Shown piece by piece: positions 44,458 to 52,266 of a DNA stretch of 64,000 bases. Origin of the DNA: an uncultured Holophagaceae bacterium (lineage in GTDB: Bacteria; Acidobacteriota; Holophagae; Holophagales; Holophagaceae). The notes below the pieces were generated by a model. It was not told where the DNA came from and searched no databases. It saw only the letters and a list, made by a program, of their open reading frames with translations. The stretch is taken from contig CAIOFF010000056.1 of assembly GCA_903857495.1 (NCBI GenBank), positions 1 through 64,000 on the forward strand. Reading direction: 5' to 3'. Position numbers and translations under genes: made by a program. Each line of letters starts with the position of its first letter. Positions within the stretch are counted from its first letter, which is position 1.

Positions 44458-44970
44458 ATGCCAGAGACCTTTCACATGCTCAGCACGCCCTTCGGGGAGC
44501 TGGGCGCAGCCTTCGATGGCGATGGGCGTCTGGCGCAGCTGGTTCGGGTCTACAAGGCGCCTCCGGCGCCCCCAGAGGGACCACCGCCCCGGAGCCTGCC
44601 CTACCTGCGGCGGCAGCTGGAGGCCTATTTCTCGGGCAACCTGCGCGACTTCAACATTCCCATGATCGTGGAAGGCACCGAGTTCCAGCGGCGGGTCTGG
44701 AAGGAGTTGCAGCAGATCCCCTACGGCCAGGCTGTCACCTACCTGGAGCTGGCCCGCCGCCTGGGCGACGAGAAGTGCATCCGGGCCGCGGCCCGCGCCA
44801 ACGCCGCGAACCCCATCGCGATCCTGATCCCCTGCCACCGGGTGATCGGCTCCGACGGCTCCCTGGTGGGCTACGCTGGCGGGCTGGACATGAAGGAGTT
44901 CCTGCTGCGCCTGGAGGGTGTGCTGCCCAAGGCGCCGCCCCAGCCGAGGCTGCCGCTGAGCTGGGACTGA
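44458..44970 (+). CDS. ogt: Methylated-DNA--protein-cysteine methyltransferase
   Basis: FQRRVWKELQQIPYGQAVTYLELARRLGD...IPCHRVIGSDGSLVGYAGGLDMKEFLL. Confidence 0.93.
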   Translation: MPETFHMLSTPFGELGAAFDGDGRLAQLVRVYKAPPAPPEGPPPRSLPYLRRQLEAYFSGNLRDFNIPMIVEGTEFQRRVWKELQQIPYGQAVTYLELARRLGDEKCIRAAARANAANPIAILIPCHRVIGSDGSLVGYAGGLDMKEFLLRLEGVLPKAPPQPRLPLSWD

Positions 44971-45330
44971 TCAGCCTGGGAGGACCCGCAGGGGGCCGCG
45001 CTCCAGCTCGAGCCGGGTCTCGCCGGTGGCGCCGAAGGCCGCCTTCAGGTGAGCCACGCCTCGCTCCATGGCCACGGCCCCGCAGCTGAAGAAGTCCAGG
45101 GCGGCGAAGCCGTGCTCGGGCCAGGTGTGGAGGGCGAGGTGGCTCTCGGCGATGATGACGGCGCCGCTCACCCCGTGGGGGCTGAAGTGGTGGAAGCTGT
45201 GGGTGACGATGGTGGCCCCGGAGACCGTGGCGGCTTCGAGCATGGCCCGGGTCACGCCCTCGAGATCGGCCAGGGCAGGGGCCTCGCAGCCTGTGAACTC
45301 AACCAGCAGGTGACGGCCCAGGGCGCTCAT
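44971..45330 (-). CDS. speD: S-adenosylmethionine decarboxylase proenzyme
   Basis: VIIAESHLALHTWPEHGFAALDFFSCG with ES cleavage site. Confidence 0.95.
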   Translation of the reverse strand: MSALGRHLLVEFTGCEAPALADLEGVTRAMLEAATVSGATIVTHSFHHFSPHGVSGAVIIAESHLALHTWPEHGFAALDFFSCGAVAMERGVAHLKAAFGATGETRLELERGPLRVLPG

Positions 45331-46506
45331 GGGACTCGAGTCAGCAGGGCCACGCACTCCACATGGCTGGTGAGGGGGAAGAGGTCCAGCACGGCCAGCT
45401 GGTCCAGCCGCCAGGCGGTGGAGAGCCGCTTCACGTCCCGGCAGAAGGCGGCGCCGTCGCAGCCCACCAGCACCAGGGTGCCCGCGCCTGCGGTGGCGAG
45501 CCGGTCACAGAGGGCGGGCTCCAGTCCCGCCCGGGGCGGGTCCAGCAAGATCACATCCTCGGGCTGGCCGAGGCCCTCCGGCACCCACTCCGCCACGTCG
45601 GCCACCAGGCACTCGGAGGGCAGGCCCGCGGCCTCCAGGTTGCGCCGGGCCCAGGCCACGGCCGCGGTGCCTGATTCGACGAGCACCCGGTGCTGGAAGC
45701 GGTCGCCCAGCAGCGCGGAGAAGAGGCCCACCCCGCCATAGAGGTCGAACAGGGTGTTGCCCTGGACCTTCCAGTCCCGCAGCAGGCCCCCGAAGGCTTC
45801 GGCGGCCCAGGGCGGACTCACCTGGAAGAAGGCGCCGGGCTCGTGGCACAGCACGGTCTCGCCCAGCTGGTGGCGGATGGGCTCGGTGGCGCGGTGCCAG
45901 CCGTCGGACTCGAGGGACCAGGTCCGGCTCCGCTCATCGGTGGCCCACACCTGGTCCGCGGGACTGCCCGTGGACAGCTCCCAGCGCCCGGGGCGGGTCG
46001 TAAGCGCCTGGCCCAGGATGCCCTCCAGCAGCCTGGGGATGGCGTTCGACAGGGGATCGGCCGCGGCTGGGCAGGTGGTGACCGGCACCAGGGCGTGGCT
46101 GTGCCGCCGGAAGTAGCCGAGGGAGGCGCCGTCCCAGTGCAGCTGGATCCGGTGGCGGCGGGCGCCTTCCGGGGCGGGGTGCCAGGTCCAGGGCTGGTCT
46201 TCGCCCAGCTGGCGCCGCAGCAGGTCCGCGACCATCTGGCGCTTGAGCTCAGCACCGTGCCGCCCGGCTTCCCACAGCTCGCAGCCGCCGCAGAGGTCGG
46301 CCACGGCACAATCGGCGACGGCCCTCCGCGGGTCCCGCGTGACCCAGCGGGTGACCCGGCCTTCGCCGTGGCGGGCCTTCCAGATGACCTCGGCCTCGAC
46401 GACTTCGCCAGGGAAGAGGGCGAGGGGCGCTTCCAGTAGCAGCAGGCGGCCATCCTCGGCCCTTCCGACGCCCTTACCGCCCCAGGCGAGGCGCTCGATG
46501 GGTCCT
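45327..46506 (-). CDS. TrmA/RlmD-family class I SAM-dependent RNA methyltransferase
   Basis: CAVADLCGGCELWEAG, LFDLYGGVGLFSALL, ILLDPPRAGLEP; start codon not resolved, 5' end approximate. Confidence 0.83.
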
Positions 46507-46581
46507 CGCCAACCTTCAGTCGGTGCTGGGGAATTCCGATATGCTGGCGGAACCCCTCTCTTTTTGGAGCCTGATTCCGCC

Positions 46582-48294
46582 TTGCGATTCACCGTAGCCG
46601 TACCCCCAAAGCACCGTAACACCCTCCTGGACTGCATCGCAGGAGAGATACGCGGGGCCCTGGTCTTCCAGGAGGGTGCGCCAGCTGACGTGGTGATCGG
46701 CGTGCCTGGGGAGGGCGCCTTCGTCGCCTGCCATGCCTGGCCCGGTGCGGATGCGGCGTTGGCCCTGCTGAAGGCCGGCTGGGAGCGGGCCAAGGACCGG
46801 CGGTCCATGGAGCGCCTCCACGAGGTGGGCCGGGCGCTGGCCTCGGAGCAGAACCTGGACCGGCTGCTGGATCTGATCCTCACCAAGGCCCGGGAGCTGC
46901 TCAAGGCCGAGGCCGGCTCCATCTACCTGCTGTCCGGGGAGCCGGACCAGCGGGAGCTGCTCTTCGCGCACACCCAGAATGCCCGGGTGAGCCTGCCCTT
47001 CCACCGCATCGTGATGCCCGCCTCCCGGCAGACCCTGGCCGGGTTCGTGGCTCTCACGGCGGAGACCCTCAACATCCGGGACGTGTACCACATTCCGGCT
47101 GAGGCCCCCTACCGCTTCAATGAAGCCTTTGACCGCCAGGCGGGCTACCGCACGACATCGATGCTGGTGGTGCCCATGCAGGACACCGAAGGGCAGGTCC
47201 TGGGGGTGCTGCAGCTGCTGAACCGGCTGGAGGAGGACTCCGGGGACGGGGGCTGCTTCACCTCGGAGGACCAGGCCCTGGCCCAGAGCCTTGCGGGGCA
47301 GGCGGCGGTCTCGGTGAAGAACGCCCAGCTGCGCCAGGAGATCGAGCTGCTGTTCGAAGGCTTCGTCGCGGCCTCCGTGCAGGCCATCGAGTCCCGGGAC
47401 CCGGTCACCAGCGGGCACTCCGGGCGGGTGGCGGACCTGACCGTGGGCCTCGCCGAGGTCGTGAACGCCACGCCCAACGGCACCTACGGCGACCTGCGCT
47501 TCACGGATCGCCAGCTGCGGGAGCTCCGCTACGCCAGCCTGCTCCACGACTTCGGCAAGGTGGGCGTCCGGGAGCAGGTGCTGATCAAGGCCAAGAAGCT
47601 CGAACCCAGCCAGCTGGAGGTCATCCTGCAGCGCCTTCGCCAGCGGGAGATGGAGGAGAGCCTCGAGCTGCTGTCCCTGGCCTGGAAGGGGGGTCAGGCC
47701 TTCGATCCCGCGCGCTGGGAACAGACCCTGCGGGACCGCCAGGTGGAGACCGAACGCCTCATGCGCCTGGTCAGCCAGAGCAACGAGCCCACCGTGCTGG
47801 CCCAGGAAGTGGTCGAGGGGCTGGGGCTGCTCGAGGACCTCTCCTTCACGCACTGGAGCGGCGAGCGCCGGGGCCTGGTCGAGCCCGACGACCTCGCGAG
47901 CTTGCGGATCCGCCGCGGGAGCCTCTCGGAGGCCGAGCGCCTCGAGATCGAGAGCCACGTCACCCACACCTTCCGGTTCCTGGAGCGCATCCCGTGGACC
48001 CGGGACCTGGCCGGAGTGCCCGCGATCGCCTACGCCCACCACGAGCGGCTCAGCGGCCACGGCTATCCCCGCCAGCTCGGAGCCGCGGAGATCCCCATCC
48101 AGAGCCGGGCCATGGCCATCGCGGACATCTTCGACGCCCTGACCGCCCGGGACCGGCCCTACAAGGCCGCGGTGCCCCTGGAGCGCAGCCTCGCCATCCT
48201 CGACGAGGAGGCCCGGAGCGGGGCCATCGATCGTCCCCTGCTGGACCTCTTCATCGAGGCGCGGGTCTTCGAGCGCACGACGACCCAGAGCTGA
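46582..48294 (+). CDS. GAF-HD-GYP protein (putative c-di-GMP phosphodiesterase)
   Basis: GAF region, SRDPVTSGHSGRVADLTVGLAE, LLHDFGKVGV, HHERLSGHGYP, IADIFDALTARDRPYK; likely TTG start. Confidence 0.88.
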   Translation: MRFTVAVPPKHRNTLLDCIAGEIRGALVFQEGAPADVVIGVPGEGAFVACHAWPGADAALALLKAGWERAKDRRSMERLHEVGRALASEQNLDRLLDLILTKARELLKAEAGSIYLLSGEPDQRELLFAHTQNARVSLPFHRIVMPASRQTLAGFVALTAETLNIRDVYHIPAEAPYRFNEAFDRQAGYRTTSMLVVPMQDTEGQVLGVLQLLNRLEEDSGDGGCFTSEDQALAQSLAGQAAVSVKNAQLRQEIELLFEGFVAASVQAIESRDPVTSGHSGRVADLTVGLAEVVNATPNGTYGDLRFTDRQLRELRYASLLHDFGKVGVREQVLIKAKKLEPSQLEVILQRLRQREMEESLELLSLAWKGGQAFDPARWEQTLRDRQVETERLMRLVSQSNEPTVLAQEVVEGLGLLEDLSFTHWSGERRGLVEPDDLASLRIRRGSLSEAERLEIESHVTHTFRFLERIPWTRDLAGVPAIAYAHHERLSGHGYPRQLGAAEIPIQSRAMAIADIFDALTARDRPYKAAVPLERSLAILDEEARSGAIDRPLLDLFIEARVFERTTTQS

Positions 48295-48343
48295 GGCTGG
48301 AGGCGAAGCGCCGAAGCCGGTAAGCTAAACGATTGGAGTTGTC

Positions 48344-48814
48344 ATGTCTGACCGCGAACCGCGCACCATCGATCTGCAGGGGATCATGGATCTGCTGCCC
48401 CACCGCTACCCGCTGCTGCTGGTGGACCGGATCCTGGACTTCGAGCCCAAGGTCTGGATTCGCGGCCTGAAGAACGTCAGCTACAACGAAGAGATCTTCC
48501 AGGGGCACTTCCCCAGTCGCCCCGTGTTCCCGGGGGTCTACATCGTGGAGGCCATGGCCCAGACCGGCGGCTGCCTCCTCATGCGGGAGTTCGAGGACCG
48601 CGCCACGAAGGTGATCTACTTCATGGGCATCGACAACGTCAAGTTCCGCAAGCCGGTGCAGCCCGGGGACCAGCTGGTCATGGAAGTGAAGGTGCTCCAG
48701 ATCAAGGGCCGCATCTGCAAGATGCGCGGAGAGGCCTTCGTGGGCGGCCAGAAGGTCGCCGAGGCCGAGTTCATGTCCATGCTGATGGATGTGACGGAGG
48801 GAGAGTCGAAATGA
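48344..48814 (+). CDS. fabZ: 3-hydroxyacyl-ACP dehydratase
   Basis: IMDLLPHRYPLLLVDRIL...FQGHFPSRPVFPGVYIVEAMAQTGG. Confidence 0.96.
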   Translation: MSDREPRTIDLQGIMDLLPHRYPLLLVDRILDFEPKVWIRGLKNVSYNEEIFQGHFPSRPVFPGVYIVEAMAQTGGCLLMREFEDRATKVIYFMGIDNVKFRKPVQPGDQLVMEVKVLQIKGRICKMRGEAFVGGQKVAEAEFMSMLMDVTEGESK

Positions 48815-49596
48815 GCGCACAAGTCCACCCGAGCAGTGTCATCAGCCCCGAGGCCCGTCTTGGCGAGGGCGTGGTGGTGGGACCCTTCTGCGTCATCGAG
48901 GGCAACGCCGTCATCGGCGCCCGCACCCTGCTCCGCAGCCACATCGTCATCGGCCCCCACACGGAGCTGGGCGAAGACAACGACATATACCCCCACGCCA
49001 CCCTCGGCATGGGCCCCCAGGACCTCAAGTTCAAGGGGGCGCCCACCCGCCTGCAGGTCGGCCACCGCAACGTCCTCCGCGAGGGCTGCACCCTGCACCG
49101 GGGCACCGAAGGCGGCGGCGGGCTCACCACCCTGGCCGACGACAACTTCCTGATGACCGGCTCCCACATCGCGCACGACTGCCACGTGGGCAGCAAGAAC
49201 ATCTTCGCCAACTCCGCCACCCTCGCGGGACACGTTGAGGTCGGCGACGGCTGCAACATCGGCGCCTTCTCTGCGGTCCACCAGTTCTGCCGGGTGGGCC
49301 ACCACGCCTTCATGGGCGGCTTCACCGTGGCCACCCAGGATGTGCTGCCCTTCATGAAGACCGCCGGCGCCCGGGACACCAAGAGCTACGGCGTGAACAC
49401 CATCGGGCTCCAGCGCAAGGGCTTCCCGGCCGAGACGGTCGAGGGGCTGAAGCGGGCCTACCGGCTGCTCTTCCACGCCGGGCTGCTGCGCGACGAGGCG
49501 CTGGCCCAGGCCCAGCAGGAAGTGGGGCATATCGCCGAGGTCGCCTACCTGCTGCAGTTCATCCGCGAAGCCAAGCGGGGCGTGCACCGTGGCTGA
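48811..49596 (+). CDS. lpxA: Acyl-ACP--UDP-N-acetylglucosamine O-acyltransferase
   Basis: Left-handed beta-helix hexapeptides; DNFLMTGSHIAHDCHVG, VHQFCRVGHHAFMGG, KSYGVNTIGLQRKGF. Confidence 0.95.
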   Translation: MSAQVHPSSVISPEARLGEGVVVGPFCVIEGNAVIGARTLLRSHIVIGPHTELGEDNDIYPHATLGMGPQDLKFKGAPTRLQVGHRNVLREGCTLHRGTEGGGGLTTLADDNFLMTGSHIAHDCHVGSKNIFANSATLAGHVEVGDGCNIGAFSAVHQFCRVGHHAFMGGFTVATQDVLPFMKTAGARDTKSYGVNTIGLQRKGFPAETVEGLKRAYRLLFHAGLLRDEALAQAQQEVGHIAEVAYLLQFIREAKRGVHRG

Positions 49597-50500
49597 TCGC
49601 CACCACGCCACCCTCGCCATCATCGGTCTTCCCAACGCCGGCAAGTCCACCCTGCTGAACGCCCTGCTGGGGCAGAAGCTGGCGGCCACCAGCCAGATCC
49701 CCCAGACCACCCGGACCCGGGTGCTGGGCGTCATCGACCGGGGCGACACCCAGCTGGCCTTCCTGGACACGCCGGGCATCCACCTGCCAAAGCACGCCCT
49801 CAACGAGCGCATGATGGCCCACGTGGAGCAGGCCCTCGAGGAAGCCGACATCGTACTCTGGGTGGTGGACGCCGACGCCTACCTGGGCACCGGGGAGCAC
49901 GCGCTCGCCAAGCGCCTGCGCCGGCTGGAGCGGCCCACCTACCTGCTGCTGAACAAGGTCGACCTGCTCTCCAAGGGCCGCCTCCTGGAGAAGATCGCCA
50001 CCTACAAGGACCTGCTCCCCTTCAAGGAGATCGTGCCCATCGGCGCCAAGACCGGCCTGAACCTGGAGCCCCTCTGGACGCTGCTGGAGCGGGATGCCAC
50101 TCAGCCGGGCTGGCCCTACGCGGAGGAGGTCTTCACGGACCAGACCGAGCGGTCCCTGGCGGCGGAGTTCATCCGTGAGAAGGTGCTGCGCAAGACTCGC
50201 GAAGAGGTACCCCACGGCGTGGCGGTGCTCATCGAGCAGTGGCTGGAGCCCGGCGAGGCGGACTATCCGGAGGACATGGGTCCCGACGGCGTGTTCATCG
50301 CCGCGCGGATCGTGGTGGATCGCGACGGGCACCGGAAGATCCTGCTGGGCAGCGGCGGCGCCATGATCAAGGACATCCGCCAGAGCGCGCAGCGGGAGCT
50401 GAAGAAGCTGCTCCAGCGACCCGTGCGACTGGAGCTGTTCGTGAAGGCCGACGAGGGCTGGCGCGACCGGCCGGACCGCCTGGATCGGCTGCAGCTCTGA
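49589..50500 (+). CDS. era: GTPase Era
   Basis: G1 GLPNAGKST, DTPGIHLPKHALNERMM, LLNKVDL, C-term KH domain (GSGGAMIKDIRQSAQREL). Confidence 0.95.
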   Translation: MADRHHATLAIIGLPNAGKSTLLNALLGQKLAATSQIPQTTRTRVLGVIDRGDTQLAFLDTPGIHLPKHALNERMMAHVEQALEEADIVLWVVDADAYLGTGEHALAKRLRRLERPTYLLLNKVDLLSKGRLLEKIATYKDLLPFKEIVPIGAKTGLNLEPLWTLLERDATQPGWPYAEEVFTDQTERSLAAEFIREKVLRKTREEVPHGVAVLIEQWLEPGEADYPEDMGPDGVFIAARIVVDRDGHRKILLGSGGAMIKDIRQSAQRELKKLLQRPVRLELFVKADEGWRDRPDRLDRLQL

Positions 50501-50503
50501 CCT

Positions 50504-50702
50504 AGTGCACCTCGCCTGAAACATCTGGATCAAGTTGGTGCCGGCGAGGTGCACTTCCATCGGGGCAAAGCCCCTCTGGCGCCCCAGCGCGCAGACGCGC
50601 CGGGGCTGTCACCCCACTGGGGGCACTGCCGTGCCCCCAGACCCCCGCCGCGTGGTGCCCGGGGGCGGGTTGGATGGTCCGATCATTTCGCGCGGGCACC
50701 AC
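50504..50702. repeat. Array of five inverted repeats/hairpins in a convergent intergenic region
   Basis: AGTGCACCTCGCC...GGCGAGGTGCACT; GGGGC-AAA-GCCCC; GCCCCaGCGCG-CAGA-CGCGCcGGGGC; CTGGGGGCAC-TGCC-GTGCCCCCAG; GTGGTGCCCG...CGGGCACCAC. Confidence 0.8.
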
Positions 50703-51373
50703 TAAATCGAGAGGTCCGTGCCCCGGTGGTCGGTGTCGAGGGGATCCAGCCCCTGAGTGCCGGTGATCGAGGCGTACTGCCCCCGGGCGGGGTCGAAGGC
50801 GAAGACCTCGCCGGTCTCGATCTTGTAGACCCAGGCGTGCAGGTGCAGCATGCCGTTGGCCACGGCCTTGGCCACTGAGGGGTGCTTGCGCAGGTTGTCC
50901 ACCTGGACGAGCACGTTCTCCTCCACCGTGGCGTGGAGCAGGTCGCTGCCCTTCAGGTGGCCGTAGCTCTCCCACATGATCCGTTCCGTGGTGCGGCAGT
51001 GGGCCAGCCAGGCGCGGGTGGCCGGCAGCTCGCCCAGCTCGTCCGGGTTCAGCAGCGCCCGCATGGCGCCGCAGTTCGAGTGGCCGCAGATGATGATGTC
51101 CTTCACCTTGAGGGAAGCGACGGCAAACTCAATGCCTGCGGCCATGCCGCCCATGCTTTCGTAGGGCGGGATGAGGTTGCCCACGTTGCGCAGGATGAAG
51201 AGCTCGCCGGGCTGGGTCTGCGTGATCAGGTTGGGGCTGATGCGCGAGTCCGAGCAGGTGACGAAGAGCGTCTCGGGGGTCTGCTCATTCTGGTCCAGCC
51301 GCTCGAACAGCTCCCGGTGGTTGCTGAAGATCTGAGTCTGGAACTGGTGGATGCCTTGGACGAGTCTTTGCAT
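50702..51373 (-). CDS. Beta-carbonic anhydrase
   Basis: FVTCSDSRISPNLI, GELFILRNVGNLIPP, IICGHSNCGAMRALL. Confidence 0.95.
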   Translation of the reverse strand: MQRLVQGIHQFQTQIFSNHRELFERLDQNEQTPETLFVTCSDSRISPNLITQTQPGELFILRNVGNLIPPYESMGGMAAGIEFAVASLKVKDIIICGHSNCGAMRALLNPDELGELPATRAWLAHCRTTERIMWESYGHLKGSDLLHATVEENVLVQVDNLRKHPSVAKAVANGMLHLHAWVYKIETGEVFAFDPARGQYASITGTQGLDPLDTDHRGTDLSI

Positions 51374-51404
51374 CCGACCATGTTACCCCGGGTAAGACCC
51401 CTTG

Positions 51405-52136
51405 TCAGAGGCTCAGGCGGGCCATGTGCTCTTCGGGTGTGATGGGGGTGTTGGGCTCGTCGTGGATGATCTTGCCGTCCCGGAGCTTCACGATGCGGTG
51501 GGCATGGCGGGCGATGTCCTCCTCGTGGGTCACGAGGATGATGGTGTTGCCCTTCTGGTAGAGGTCCTCGAAGAGGGCCATGATCTCGATGCTGGTCTTG
51601 GAGTCCAGGGCGCCCGTGGGTTCGTCTGCCAGCAGGATGGAGGGCTCGTTCACCAGGGCCCGGGCGATGGCCACGCGCTGCCGCTGGCCGCCGGAGAGCT
51701 GGTTGGGCATGTGGTCGCTGCGGGTGCCGAGGCCGACGTTTTCCAGGGCGCGCTGTGCCATCTCATGGCGCTGATGGGGGGTCTTGCCCGCGTAGATCAG
51801 GGGCAGCTCCACGTTCTGCAGCGAGGTCGTGCGGGCCAGCAGGTTGAAGGTCTGGAAGACGAAGCCGATCTCCTCGTTCCGGATCTGGGCGAGGTTGTCG
51901 TCGCTCATGGCCGAGGCCAGCTTGCCGTTCAGCTCGTAGGTGCCGGCCGAGGGCGTGTCGAGACAGCCGATGATGTTCATCATGGTCGATTTCCCGGAGC
52001 CGGAAGGTCCCATGATCGCCACGTACTCGCCCCGCTGGATGGCCATGGAGACACCATCCAGAGCCCGCACCTCCATGTCTCCCATCTGGTAGACCTTGGT
52101 GATGTCGGTGAGTTGGATCAGGGGCGAATCGGCCAT
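51405..52136 (-). CDS. ABC transporter ATP-binding protein (MacB/LolD-like)
   Basis: [62 protein letters not shown]. Confidence 0.93.
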   Translation of the reverse strand: MADSPLIQLTDITKVYQMGDMEVRALDGVSMAIQRGEYVAIMGPSGSGKSTMMNIIGCLDTPSAGTYELNGKLASAMSDDNLAQIRNEEIGFVFQTFNLLARTTSLQNVELPLIYAGKTPHQRHEMAQRALENVGLGTRSDHMPNQLSGGQRQRVAIARALVNEPSILLADEPTGALDSKTSIEIMALFEDLYQKGNTIILVTHEEDIARHAHRIVKLRDGKIIHDEPNTPITPEEHMARLSL

Positions 52137-52266
52137 CGGAACCTCGAAGGACCCCGCTGGGTCCTGCATCATCTTCGCAGAAGTCCCGGGACAGGTTTAG
52201 GAGCGGGCTGTGTTTCCCGTTACAATTCCCGCTCACCCGTCATCAGCCAGCAGGTAACACTCCCCG

